From Stereum hirsutum FP-91666 SS1 (taxonomy: Eukaryota > Basidiomycota > Agaricomycetes > Russulales > Stereaceae): a stretch of DNA of 64,000 nt. Positions within the stretch are counted from its first letter, which is position 1, and each line of letters begins with the position of its first letter. A program made the translations under genes and the position numbers. Shown one piece after another: positions 36,217-47,959 of the stretch. Location of the stretch: positions 887,755 to 951,754 of the forward strand of contig NW_006763138.1 in the NCBI RefSeq assembly GCF_000264905.1. Reading direction: 5' to 3'. The notes below the pieces were generated by a model that worked only from the letters and a program-made list of their open reading frames with translations, was not told the origin of the DNA and did no database searches.

Positions 36217-37000
36217 ATGGTCGACGCCGTCCCCACCCAAGAATACTTGCACGCCGATCCCGACAAGATCCAAGTCGTCACCCACGAAACCTACCGTACC
36301 CCAGACATGCTCTCCCCTGCCACCGTCTCACCTAACCCACTCGACCAATTCCGCACATGGTTCACCTCGCTCGAGGGGAAGGTTCATGAACCGGAAGCTA
36401 TGGCTCTTTCTACCGCGACACCAGATGGGATTCCATCCACACGCATCGTCCTGTTCAAACAACTCGACCAGAAGGGGTTCGTGTTCTTCACGAATTATAA
36501 CTCGCGCAAATCCCGCGAGTTGTTGGCGAATCCGAATGCTTCGCTCGCATTCTACTGGAGGGAGGTTCATAAGCAGGTGAGGGTCCTGGGGAAGGTAGAG
36601 AAAGTGAGCAAGGAGGAAAGCGAGGAGTATTTCCGGAGTAGGCCGGTGGGCAGTCGGTTGGGAGCTTGGGCGAGCAAACAGAGCTCGGTGATCGGGGAGG
36701 AGGACATTCATGAGCATTTGGCTGAGGTGGAGAAGAGGTTCGGTGCGACGGAGAAGGATAAGGAGGCGGATATCCCATTGCCCGAATTCTGGGGAGGCTG
36801 GAGAGTCATTCCTACGTGCGTATTGTTGCATCCTGTGTATTCATTTGTTCATGGGCTAATTTAATGGCTATTACCACAATAGGGAGATCGAGTTTTGGGC
36901 TGGAAAGCCGTCTCGCCTACACGATCGTGTACGGTACTTGCTCAAGGAGGGCTCATCCCCAGACGCACCCGAGTGGATCATAGATAGGCTATCTCCCTGA
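36217..37000 (+). CDS. pdx3: Pyridoxamine 5'-phosphate oxidase (PNPOx)
   Basis: FMN enzyme that oxidises pyridoxine or pyridoxamine phosphate to pyridoxal phosphate, the last step of vitamin B6 salvage. Exons 36217-36815 and 36883-37000 give 238 residues. Family blocks are [84 protein letters not shown], and the C-terminal substrate/FMN motif [18 protein letters not shown] ending WIIDRLSP. The start at 36217 ([15 protein letters not shown]) matches family N-termini. An in-frame ATG at 36115 would add 34 Arg/Ser-rich residues (MHRVYRLSRPRPVCSRSLSL) that look like a mitochondrial presequence, so two forms from alternative starts are possible. Confidence 0.93.
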
Positions 37001-37210
37001 CAAACCATCGTTCCGTCCATCGACCAGAAAAACAAACTGTAGCACTAGTCAAGAAGCAAAGGAATTTAAGTTGTTGTACCACCACTCTGATAATCATTGA
37101 GACCGAGTAGATAGAGAACGGGTCTTGTAGTTAGCCTCCGAGCATCAAAATCGTTTCCATTCATTCGCATTCTATCGTACACATTGTCGGACAATTGCAA
37201 GACTCTTACT

Positions 37211-38709
37211 TCAGACCTTCAATTCACCACGAGAAGCAGTCCAGCAGACCTTTGCCCTCTCCTCGAACGCAGCTTTCGCTCCCTGTTCATCTCCCTTCAC
37301 CCACTTCTGCATGGCATCACCCTGCAGTCCTCGGCCGAATGAGAACGTACTGTGATAATTCATTCAAGATGTCAGCATCACTGATCAATGCATTTAACGA
37401 AGGCACGTACAGCGGAGGCAGACGTGCGAGTGGAGAGGGAGCCTGGGAGGTATTGACGATATGGTTGATCTTGTGGAGGTATAGAGCAGCGTCGGAGTCG
37501 GACAGACCACCTGGTAAGAAGACATCAGGATAGAAGTAGAATGTTGATTGCAATTCAATGACGATGATAAAGGGTGCAGGGTACCTACCGGAAAGGAAGA
37601 CAACACCCGCTACACCTATAGGAACAGACCTGACAAGAGCTGTCGCTGTGGCGAGTGCGATATCATCCGCCGAGGTCGTCTTTCTCGATGGATGCTTCAA
37701 CCCGGGTTGAGCGAACGAAGGCTTGATCAACGACCCTGCGCCACAATCACAAAGAATGAACCAACGATCTCCAAGCGAAGAGACCGGACAGCTAGTCGTC
37801 CCACCTTCTAACAGTACCCCATACTGCAAGCACTTTGCATAGATCATACTAATAATCTTCACATGCACCTCCACACTCCTCCCCAACGTCGCATCCGCAC
37901 TGAAATCCACATCCGGCTCCACAATAGGCACTAACCCCACCATCTGGCTGACCGCGGCAAACCTGGCTAGAGCATCCGCCTGGGCCTCCAATGCTGCGTG
38001 TGTGGGATACTGGGCCGCGTCGCAGAGGATCGGGGCTCGCCATTTGCTGAAGCGGGCGCCGGCGGTGTGGGCCGCTTGGAGACGGGGGAAGAGGTCGTCG
38101 AGGCCTTGGGTGGAGGGTTCTGGGGGAGAGATGGGGAGAGGGTGGGAGTCGGTGTCGGCGCGGACGCCGGGGATTATTCCACGTTTGGAGAGGAGGGGGG
38201 CGAGGCCGAAGTCGTGGAGAGTTTCAGAGAAGAGGATGACGCCAGAGATGTAGTCTACAAAACAAGGCGGTATTGGCATTCATAAGTTCCATCGACCAAA
38301 GACAGAGAGATACTATGGTTCGTACTGACCAGTCGGAAGTGATTCATAAAGACATTCTCGCCATCTCTTCCTCTGCTCGCGCTTCTCTTCCACCGACAGA
38401 GATGTAGATTTCCCGTTCTCACCGGCTGCAGCAATGAGACGAGCCTCGATACCTTATACAAGCCAAGATCGGCCGTCACGAACCATATCGAACCCATACT
38501 CTCCTAGCACTCTCACCTTCGGGGGTTTCATCCGTGGCGTAGATGCCTTTACCGCGAGGGCTCACGAGCGCATTCGCTGTGGCAATTAGCTCCTGCGCAC
38601 GTTTGACTTTGTGGTATGGATAGAGATAAGAGGTATTATCGATATCGATGGCAGCACCGGTCGAAAAGACGTAGCCTGGAGTACTTGTGCTATTGAGATC
38701 GGTAGACAT
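37211..38709 (-). CDS. Fructose-bisphosphate aldolase, class I
   Basis: Schiff-base aldolase of glycolysis and gluconeogenesis (fructose 1,6-bisphosphate to DHAP and GAP). Exons 38709-38517, 38452-38330, 38254-37805, 37735-37589, 37510-37411 and 37349-37211 give 383 residues, somewhat longer than usual because of a Pro-rich insert after RADTDSHPLPISPPEPS. Motifs are GKGIYATDETPEGIEARL (the class I GxLAADES block), KWRAPILCDAAQYPTH, GLVPIVEPDVDF (with the catalytic Glu pair region), GVLLEGSLIKPSFAQPG (the LLKPN block with the Schiff-base Lys), GVVFLSGGLSDSDAALYLHK and TFSFGRGLQGDAMQKWVKG. The 69-nt intron 37736-37804 is in frame and free of stops, so a naive reading gives a 23-residue insertion exactly inside the active-site motif. 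Most fungi rely on class II enzymes; class I copies are patchy. Confidence 0.93.
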
Positions 38710-39173
38710 ACTAAGGACAACTTGAAGCGAGGGCTACTAGTAGGATGAGTTATGTCAAGTCCCCGTATCGAGAACGCTGAGACCAAGTGAGAAGAAATAG
38801 TAGCCTCTTTTATATATATCATCGTCCCAGAATAACCAGAAGTCAGGAGAGAGCCTCTTTGCGGAAACCGACGTCAGTACTTGTTCTCATGACTTGGCAC
38901 CGTGCGCTGTCCTGGTCTTCGAGCTAGAGTTAGTTCATATCGACTCGGACTTGAGAGCTACGCGAAACAAAACGCTTCAGCTGACGCATCTTATAGCGTT
39001 ATATAGATGGTCAGCAGGCTGTGGGATGAGCAAAACGAGAGCGAGCAGATGTAGGACACAGGAAAGCGGAAATCCGTGGTGGTTGAAAGCGGCGAAGTTG
39101 GGTGGCGAGCGGATGCACATCCATCCGAGCCATAGAACAGGGTTAGGGCTTAACTTCTCTTCAGCCAACGGCC
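38710..39173. other. Divergent promoter region, aldolase and small mitochondrial protein
   Basis: About 460 bp between divergent start codons. It should carry both promoters. No motif is certain. Confidence 0.4.
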
Positions 39174-39741
39174 ATGCAACGCTCAAGTTCGACTTTATTC
39201 CGCTCTTTGCTCCGACAAAGAAATATTGCTCAACCAACACGTCGGTTTGCATCTAAGCAGACACCTAGTCCAGCTCCATCATCACCTCCAACACCACCTC
39301 CTGAGCCAGAATATGACTTCGAGCACCTACCACCAGTAAAACCACGCTTGGTCACGATTTCCAACACACTCAGATGGATTCTCATTCCTGGTGCGTATAG
39401 CTTGCTTTTGGGATGTAGTTCATGTATTAATATTTGCAACTCGATACTCTTGGGAATACCATCGGCGCAGGTGTTCTCGGGTACGCCGTGTTCGTCTACG
39501 ACTTTGGGCCACAGGACCATGTATTCCGACCAGTTCGTCAACATGCTTTCCCATTATGCATATTCCACCCATGCTAATGCGTCACGTACTTCCATAGCCT
39601 CGAAGATGGTTGCAGACACAGATAGATGCATTCTGGACATTGTCTCCCGCTGAACAGAAGCTCTTGAACGCGGACGCCACAGACGGATCTACTTCTTTCC
39701 AAGAAGAATTAAAACAGGCAGAGAAGCCAGCACCTCCATAG
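39174..39741 (+). CDS. Small predicted mitochondrial membrane protein
   Basis: Exons 39174-39390, 39471-39532 and 39598-39741 give 140 residues. The N-terminus is a classical presequence (MQRSSSTLFRSLLRQRNIAQ, then PTRRFAS), followed by a Pro-rich stretch. A conserved-looking core comes next: FEHLPPVKPRLVTISNTLRW, then the hydrophobic ILIPGVLGYAVFVYDF and GPQDHVFRP. A charged helix (RRWLQTQIDAFWTLSPAEQK) precedes the end. I expect an inner-membrane protein. I cannot name the family with confidence. It is divergent from the aldolase gene. Confidence 0.75.
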
Positions 39742-40244
39742 TTCCAGTTTAGAATCGGTATTGCTTGGTTTACTTTGCCGCATTGCGAACTGTGCGAAGA
39801 GCGCTTGTGGACGTGTGGTCTGTGTAGACGGTGGAAGTGATATGTGTGTGGCTCTGGACTATGGGTGTCCGGGAAAAGAATGGTGATAAAGTGCATATAA
39901 TCTCAGGATCGAATACCTGCTAGACGTCGTTTCTGTACCGTGATACCGGTTCCAACACATTCATTACGCTTCCAAGTAATATATTCCATCGAAGTGGCCC
40001 ATGTCTGTCCCTAGTGCGCGAAAGTTTGCCATTTGTATACAAGGTCACCTCGAGCATTACTGTAAGTAGCATACAAAGAAAGGCCGATTGTTCGAAGGTA
40101 GAGGCCATGGTTGTGTGGAAACAAAGCAGACAGCAAGGCGTCATTGAGGAAACGTCGGGGCGTAGAATTTTTCGGTTGACGCGTGTGTTTGGGAGGCTGG
40201 AGGAGTTTGAATCAAATCCTCATGAACTGTGCAGCTCAACGGCA
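39742..40244. other. Intergenic, small mitochondrial protein to H15 gene
   Basis: About 500 bp between two plus-strand genes: the 3' UTR of the first and the promoter of the second. No other gene seen. Confidence 0.35.
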
Positions 40245-42940
40245 ATGGACTCGACAAACGGCGCCCCTCCGTCGTCCGCCCTCCCTCATCCTCAACCAGC
40301 CCACAATCCGTCCAGCTCGCTAGGTATCATATCTCATTACATCCAATTATCTTTCCTTTTGATCTGTAGTACTCACATCCACTTTCTTTGTCCCTTTTTT
40401 CTTCTTTTCACTACTTCCAGCCGACTTCGAGCAGCATGCCCTCAAACGCACCTACCTAGCCCTGCTACCCCCAACACAGCTCATAGAACTATGTCTAGCC
40501 TTTGAGTCTTATGCTCCGTTGCATATAAAGGGCTCCTTGTGGCCCGGGGATATCAGGCTTGCCATCGCTTCGCTCCAGGGCTCTCAGTCCGTCTTGCTCT
40601 CGACATCGAACAATGCTGCTGCCTCGTCCTCATCTTCTGGCAATGTTACCACCACGGCTCCAGCTCCCCCAACTCCCAGAGAGCCGCCCATCATGGACTC
40701 GTTACGAGAACCTACGCCTCCTGCTGCCGACCCTCCTGCTGTAGTGCCTCCCTCGACATCTCCAAATCAAAACCATCTCGCCAACGGCACAAGCTCTAAT
40801 CAGTCGCAACCAGTCGCATCGTCTTCATCCCTAGCAAATCAGAATGCCACTGCCGCCCAGTCATCACCCGTCCCCGCTCCCGCCACACCTGCTCACGTCG
40901 CACAAAACATCGTCTCTGTATCATCACCTTTGCCTTCTCATGCTGTATCACAAACTCCTCAAACGTATCCGCCGCCTACCGCAGGAATTGGCGGACCTTA
41001 TCCACACGCACCGTATGGCTTCGCTCAGAGTCGACCCGCCTTTCCTCACCATACCCCCTATTACCCTCCCCCAGGGTTCGCTTCCCAGTTCGGTCATCCC
41101 CATCATCCATATCCTTACCCTCCCGGTGGATACTCTCCACATCCGCCTCATTCGTATGCTACACCGCCACCTCAGCAAGGGGCGTCCTCTAGTACAACTG
41201 CAGGTGCTCGCGGTTCGCCCTTTACCACTACACCTCTATCGCTCAACAGGAATCTCCAACCTCCTCCACCTCATCCGACAATTCCTCCACATCCGCCCAG
41301 CTTACATCCACAGTACCCGCATGGCCTACCATTACCGCCACCAGACCCTAATATGCTTACCGCAGACGATATTCCGAGTTATGAAGACATGATTGTGGAG
41401 GCTTTGAGCGAGCTGGGGGATCCGGAGGGTTGTCAGCCGAAGACGGTGTTCTCGTGGATGGCGAGCCATTATCCGTTGCATCCGAATTTTAGGCCGAGTG
41501 CGAGTCAGGCGTTGCAGAAGGCGTTTAAGAGAGGAAGGTTGGAGAAGAGCGATGGTGAGAAGAAGTACAGGCTGAATCCTAGCTGGGATGGTGCGGTGAG
41601 TCCTTCGTTTCTGTGGAAAACAGATGTCTTGTGGATGTTATACAACTCCGGCGTATTCTTTGTGCTTATCCCGTACGTTCCTCTATGCACAGACTTCTCG
41701 TAGGCATACTCGGAGACCCATGTCCAACGGCTTGATCATGCAGCCATCGCCCATGAACTCCTCACCATTCACAAACGCCCCACTCATGCATCATCATCAT
41801 CATCAACCCGCCGGCAACTCTTCAACCGCCACCTTCCCCTACGGAGCACGTCCACCCGGCTCCAACGCACCTGGCGCCGTTGCATACCCCGGTTTCCCTT
41901 CATACCAACCCTACAATCCTTCGTCTACCGCAGGGAACGCCACCACTGCGACCACGAATGGCGCCACACCGGGTGCGTCTACGTCGACCAACGCGGATCC
42001 GACGCAAGGGTTGATCTCGATGGATGACGAAGATGGAGATGAGGAGGGAGTGGGCGAGGGAAGCGATGCTTGGGAGGCCGCACAGAATATCCTGAGGGCT
42101 ATCAATTTTGGGTCGTTCTTCCAGGATCAGGGCAACAATCAACCTGCCGCCGGCGACTCATCGTCTGGAAATGCTCCTGCGGTAGAGAACGGTGCAGGGA
42201 CGAGTGCGGATGGTGCACAGGAAGGAGAGTTAGCGAGGAATGGTCAGAATGCGGCTGCTGGTTCAAGTGTTCCTCCTGGTACTGGAGCTGCCGCGCCGTC
42301 GACGACAGACAGCAATGCTGTCCCACCCCCGGTCTTTGCGGGTGACTTCACCTTCAGTTCTATACATTCGCACACATCCAATGCACTCGGCACGAACAAC
42401 GCCGCCAATGATATGAACCTTGCCAACGCCCTCGCCGCCGTCGCTTCGACTTCTACGTCTACTGCGACTTCGACGGCAAATCCGACTACGATCACGACGG
42501 TGTTGTCGAGTGAGGATCGGGCGGCCCTACAAGCGCAGCTGGCGCTTTTGGCGGCACAATTGGCGGAGATTGCGGAGGATCCTGGGGTGGACGAGGAGGA
42601 TGATATGGAAGAGGACGGGGATTGGGCTAGGATGGAGGTTGACGCAGTTGGTGGTCACGGAGAGGAAGGTGTAACATCTCCAGTACCCTCAGGTGGCGCC
42701 GGGACCGATGCCACACATGGTGATGCAGCAGATAGCAGGATGGATGGGGTCGAGACAGAGGCAGATAACAGTCCTGCAGCGGGTGCACAAGCAGGATCTG
42801 GACGTGCCGGGGAAGGAGGAGAAGCCGTCGAGGGAGAGGAGGAGATTGATCAGCTGCAGGACGACGACGAAAGCGACGATGATATGGAGATGGTTCCCGT
42901 GCCCATCCATTCACCCTACGAGCAAGGGCTGCGAACATGA
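40245..42940 (+). CDS. Linker-histone-fold (H15) domain protein, low-complexity
   Basis: Exons 40245-40323, 40421-41595 and 41693-42940 give 833 residues. Near the N-terminus is an ordered block (ADFEQHALKRTYLALLPPTQ, then LIELCLAFESYAPLHIKGSL). A long Pro/Ser/Asn/Tyr/His-rich region follows. At ~338-412 a winged-helix H15-like domain appears (DIPSYEDMIVEALSELGDPE, then ASQALQKAFKRGRLEKSDGE ending YRLNPSWDG), followed by basic TSRRHTRRP. The last 400 residues are Ala/Ser/Thr-rich then very acidic (DEEDDMEEDGD; QDDDESDDDMEMV). H15 domains bind nucleosome linker DNA. The acidic tail and size differ from histone H1, so a chromatin or transcription regulator is more likely. Exon 3 was placed at 41693 because the nearer AG at 41703 breaks the frame. 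Confidence 0.85.
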
Positions 42941-44611
42941 CCGCATCCTTGCGTCGATGTTGTATGTGATATGTTGCGTCCTCTTTCGTCGTATCTCGTG
43001 TTCTTTCTGTGTTTTCCTGTCTCTTGCTATTCATGCAGATTTGCTTTGGAGCCACCGTGCTCGAACTCTCCTTGTGATCATAATAACACAAATGAACAAG
43101 ATGCACATTCAAGCTGTCCAAGTTATCCGTGGCGTCCATCATGTCGTCCCAAACGTCCTCTTATCGTTCCATTTGCCATGGCATACCGCAGCAGCACGCC
43201 TCTGCACATCGGCTTCATTTATGGATGTCAAGATACCAAAGAGCTATGACCATTACAGTACCCGCTATATTTACACCCATGCCGAGTTTCTCTTTCGAAA
43301 TGGTCGTGGGGCTTCGCTGACGAGAACGGTTGCCAGTCATATTAGTGTGCTGCATCGCAACCATGAACAGATTGCCGCTCCTTGATCCCCAATCTGCTAT
43401 CGTCTTCCCGATGCTGAGGGACGGCCAGCGACCTCGTTTACAAGTTCACAGACTTCTGTGCCAACAGTCACTTAGTCCGAATTTTCCATGCGCAGATGGG
43501 TTGCCTGTGTCCATTTTCTCGACATGTCGAGCTTGCATGGAGGCTCGGAGCTGTCTGAATCGACAGACACTGAGACACTTCATACCCACAGTCCAGCGTG
43601 TGACGCGTTTGACGGCCGCTCACCGGTAAGCTAGTTTTCTCGATCCGTAATTGACCTGCTATAACCGGTTTCTAAGCTTGACACCGACCCTTTCACGGCA
43701 AATTTCTTCCTTATACATCTATATCTCAGGATCGGGGTGCTCCATATGCCTAGTTAAAACTCCCGACTGGCATGCATATCCGAGAAAAATTCAGCACACT
43801 ACTGCGCGTTCTCGGATGCCACAAGCAATTTGGTCGACGTGCAGCAGACAAGCTCAATATCCAAGCTCAACGTTGGCATCATAATTAACCTCGTCTGGTC
43901 CAGTACTGGATGCCTGTCCGGTCCTACATCGTTACGGACAGGCATCCACTAGTGAGCTTGAACGACGATCCGTGGTCGGCGCATTTGTGGAGAGCGCGAT
44001 AAGCGGAGGAACGGATGGTTTATTCGGAAGTTGTACGGACTATTCTGCTACGTTGCGTCATTAGAACTGCGATCATAGTAGCAGATGTGCAGATGAATCA
44101 AAGTGGTGCCACAGAGCCATAGACTGACTTGGTGGAGTGGATAGGCGTAACACGGCGTGAATACGATATATTGCTTCAATACTTGTAAGCAATATCCCTC
44201 GAGTATCACTTCTCCACTTCTCAGCAAAGATGACTTTCCTTGTGCTCAGGTATGTTTTCGGCGAGGATGGAAAAATCATCGCCACTTTTACACGTCTGCG
44301 GCGATGTGGCGGAAGGAGAGGTTGTGGTCCGGATGCGTATGTATTTGGCGGGAAGATCCGGACAGCAGCGATATATTGAATCGTGCCGCCCCCCGAGTCC
44401 TTATACCGGTTGCTCTCCGATCTGCCAAATGTTGTCCGCCCCCCCCTCTTCCCACCTTTCTCCCTGCTTCCAGTCTGCCAAATTTTCTGCTGTCGTCGTC
44501 AGAGGCCCACACCGAAGATATATACGACGACCGACGCCAAAATCATCAGCATCAATCACGCTGGGTCTATCGTATGATTAGGCCAAATATTCTCTTCGAA
44601 TTGCCACACCA
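42941..44611. other. 1.7-kb stretch without a supported gene
   Basis: Holds the 3' flank of the H15 gene, a strong hairpin at 43907-43948 and the promoter of the next gene. Open frames on both strands show no motif I can recognise. Confidence 0.35.
43907..43948. repeat. Perfect 14-bp inverted repeat, 14-nt loop
   Basis: TGGATGCCTGTCCG at 43907-43920 is followed after 14 nt by its exact reverse complement at 43935-43948. The stem is G+C-rich and would fold stably as RNA or cruciform DNA. It lies about 1 kb after the H15 stop and 0.7 kb before the next start. Confidence 0.9.
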
Positions 44612-46552
44612 ATGATCCACCGCGAGTACACCGTGGCAGAAATCTCTACGTGGATGTTGGAGGCAATTGACCTGTGAGTTTTTGGGCATATCCTTTGATC
44701 GCAGCTTTTTTCAACAGTAGTATGTTCAATATTATCTAGCGCTCGATATTCAATTGTTGGTGTGTGTACCCCTGAGGACTCCTGTTAGATGCAACAATCC
44801 CCTGACTTTCTGTGGCCTCAATCTTCAGCGGTATACGCGCTTTGCATCTACGACTGGCTGATATCGTGAGCTTTATTCTACCTGATATTGTTATCATTCT
44901 GACACGGACACTGTGCGTCTAGATTAGAAGAAGAATACGAGCTTGTACGTGAGCCACCGAAGAGTACTATACCTCCTACAACGTGCTATAACCCAACGCT
45001 TCCGCAGATACATAAAGCCCCACATCGCTGGACTGCAGTCAAAGGCGCATATCTTGTCTGCCGCTATTACCCCATTATTGTCTTCCCATTTCAGCTTTGG
45101 GCATGGCTCGGTGATCACACCTACGGTGTCTGCTCCAACGCTCTCACTCCTCTATACGTCACCCTCCTCCCACTCGTGAGTCAGGTTTTATCATTCAACC
45201 GCTAATTGACGACTGAATTATATGATGTTGTCTTCTGACCAGCAATTATCGGCTCAAGGTTCGTCTATAGCAGTTTTATCTCCGTGCATGAGCTGACAAC
45301 GCTGTTGTACTCGCTACAAAATCACTCTCCAGTTGTCCTAGCGCTACGAGCACATGCGTTCGCCGGACGGCGAACATCAATCCTTATCATTCTCTCCCTA
45401 GGTTTGGCGGGCCTACTCGCACTTGAGCTCTATGTCTTTCTAGCTGACATTGCACGTATGTGCTTCACCTGCTTGCCCCAGACGTTTCTGCTGACTTGGT
45501 CTCTCAGTCGTTTACGGTATTTATGACTGGCTGGGAAAAACAGGTTGTTATGGCACGTCCAACAATCTCGTCGACCTTGGCCCAGATTCATTTGTTTCTT
45601 CTGGTGCTATTTCTATGGCAGTCAGTGCGCTTTCTTCTGTATTATATGAAATCTATTCTGAAGATATCCTTCCGTATAGTTCGTCTTTGTGGGTGCACTC
45701 GCTTCTCCTCGCTTATGGCATTCCTCTAAATTTTAGGCAACCATAGTTCGCTGCATTCCTTTACGACTTCCTCACCATGTCCATCATTGCATCATACTGC
45801 ATTCGGCATCGCTCTGTCCAAGGTGGCCTCGGACGAGCTTTTCTCGCCCAAGGTATATATCTTTTTCTTCAAATCGCCCGTGAGGTAGGCTGGTTAACTC
45901 AACGCGCAACAGGCATCGTTGTCTTCGTAGCAATGTCCGCTCTGAATCTTCTTTCTTTCGCCATGTATTTTAGGTGCGTCTGATACCTTCCCTAATACTC
46001 ATCCACTCAACATCTCTAACTAACATTTTTTCCTTGTCATCCAGTGCGGATCGCCGGCGTAACGGTATCGGCTCATATTTTGCCTGGATTGTTCCAGATG
46101 TTCTGGTAGGGCTCTATCCATGCGCATGATCCGCGGAAGACCATTGGACTGATATCTTCACACATTAACGTTTTGCAGGCCTGTAGACTGTAAGAACATA
46201 CTACTACAACTTCTGATTCCTTTCGAGCGCGCGCTAATTGATTGCTATCAGCGTACTCATGCTCAGAAGACGCGTATCGCCCACAGAGAGCGAGAAGCTG
46301 GCGGCATACTCGATACTTGTACGCAAGGCGCTCGAGATGGACACCGTCAGCGCCGACGCCCGGCTCAATCTCGCACATCCCGTACACGAAAGCGGGCAAG
46401 GACATTCCCACACGCCGAAACCGCTCGACGTGCCACTCGTTTCTGACGCGGAAAGTTCGCCGTACGTGAGTCACAGACGTTCGCAAATACCGAAACTGTC
46501 AGAGCTAGACACAGGACAAGGTTTCGACGTGGAGATGGGAGAGGCTGGATGA
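44612..46552 (+). CDS. DUF6533-like multi-pass membrane protein
   Basis: Twelve short exons (44612-44673, 44740-44759, 44829-44865, 44923-44944, 45008-45175, 45243-45258, 45333-45455, 45508-45620, 45747-45973, 46045-46105, 46180-46190, 46252-46552) close in phase to 386 residues. The start holds DLARYSIVAVYALCIYDWLI, then SLEEEYELI and KGAYLVCRYYPIIVF, the pattern of the DUF6533 N-terminal domain in mushrooms. Hydrophobic helices follow: LYVTLLPLQLSAQVVLALRA, then HAFAGRR and ILIILSLGLAGLLALELYVF, then GRAFLAQGIYLFLQIARE and ATGIVVFVAMSALNLLSFAM. The closing ACRLVLMLRRR is usual before the cytosolic tail in this family. About seven helices are expected; the function is unknown. Exons of 11, 16, 20 and 22 nt are remarkable, and a further 9-nt exon inside intron 45621-45746 is possible. 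Confidence 0.82.
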
Positions 46553-47292
46553 TAGTTGTGTCCGGTCGTTCGCGGAGCGTGCGCTTACGGTGTATTATTA
46601 TATTGGCGGTCTTCCATTATGCCTTTTGTCGTATGGTGCTTTTCTTGGGGCTTTGCATCATTTCGCTCAATGCAAAATCTAAATTTACGGTGTGGATGGG
46701 AACGACCATCCCTGCGTAAAGTCTGAAAGCCTGACGGGCTTAAGGTTGCGCCACAACAGCGCCACCTATGTTTTGCCGTTTCTCACCAATCAGGACTGGC
46801 CGTTTAGAGTTGCGGGCCCGGGCCGCACCGAATCGTGCAGATTCCGAAGATCGATGACATATGATCGACGACGATCCAATAAAGCCTAAAGCGGGCCTGA
46901 TAAGAGCCGCGATAATTATCACTTGCAAAGTACAGATCATAGCGTACAAGAGACTCAAGACGCGCGACAACACTCACGATCAAAGCTGGAGGGACTATAC
47001 AGGACGAAGATATTCTGCGATAATGCAGGATCTCGCAGAAGATCTCAGGATCTCGGAAGGGAGGAGGCAATAGAGAACGCGATGCGCTCAGGGGCGCTGC
47101 CGGATCCGGAATGCACACTGGACATCGTCGGAGCGTGGAATGCAGATGGACAGAGAGAAGAAAACAAAGACGTGAACGTAATCAAACAACATGAAGGAGA
47201 CGAGGCCCAAAGTGAAGTCCAGAACTATAAACAACAACGCCACTCGTAGCAGCGTAAAAAGGCTCAGGTCGGTCATAGTCAAGGTCATGCAT
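46553..47292. other. Convergent spacer before FKBP12
   Basis: 3' flanks of two convergent genes, 740 bp. Open frames here show no family motif. Confidence 0.35.
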
Positions 47293-47959
47293 CTAGTTGA
47301 TCTGGAGCAGCTCGACCTCGAACTTAAGCGTCGAATTCGGAGGAATCACTGGTGGGAATCCGCGGGCGCCGTATGCCTGTTGAGAATGGAAGATGAGAAC
47401 GATGATTCTATGGGCGCTGGCGGGCGGGATAGGAGTCAGAAAGAGACGCACGTAGTCTGAGCTGACTGTGAGGACGGCTTTCTGGCCTAGTGATAGCTGT
47501 GGCACGCCTGATCGCATCGGCATCGATAATCAGCTCAAGCTCCAGCCGGGAATGAAGATGAGACGATGACAGCGTACCTTCATCCCAGCCCTTGATCACC
47601 TTCCCGACGCCAATCTCCGTCACGAATGGGTCCCCACTGCGTCGTCGTACGTGTATTGAGAACGACTACGATGTGGTGTGGCGTGTAGACAGTTAGGAGA
47701 CTCACCGATCCCGACTCGAGTCGAACTTCTTTCCGTCAATGAGGGTGCCGACATAGTGAATTTTCACCTTGTCTGTACGGCGGGCGCGATTATCAGTAGA
47801 CAATCAGGAGCGAACGGCGAGCAAGACGCACCTCCTCGTTGAGGGAAGTTGGTGCCATCGCCGGCAGAAAGAGTCTCAATACTGACGCCCTATGGATAGA
47901 GAAGAGAAGAGTATGTTAGCGCGAGGCAGGTAGCGTGCGCGAGACGGGAGACGCACCAT
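47293..47959 (-). CDS. fpr1: FKBP12 peptidyl-prolyl isomerase
   Basis: Cytosolic prolyl isomerase and receptor for FK506 and rapamycin. Exons 47959-47957, 47889-47832, 47772-47706, 47636-47578, 47507-47452 and 47376-47293 give exactly 108 residues, the canonical length. The sequence runs [108 protein letters not shown]. All ligand-pocket residues of the family seen here (Tyr in HYVG, the Phe-Asp of KKFD, Val-Ile in KVIKGW, Trp, Tyr in YAYGARG, and Phe in LKFEVELL) are present. The coding sequence of exon 1 is only the ATG, as in cofilin. Confidence 0.97.

Noticed and set aside
40948..41178. Long open frames antisense and out of frame across the H15 gene
   Set aside because: Shadows of biased Pro/Ser codons; the coding frame is clear from the H15 domain and phase.
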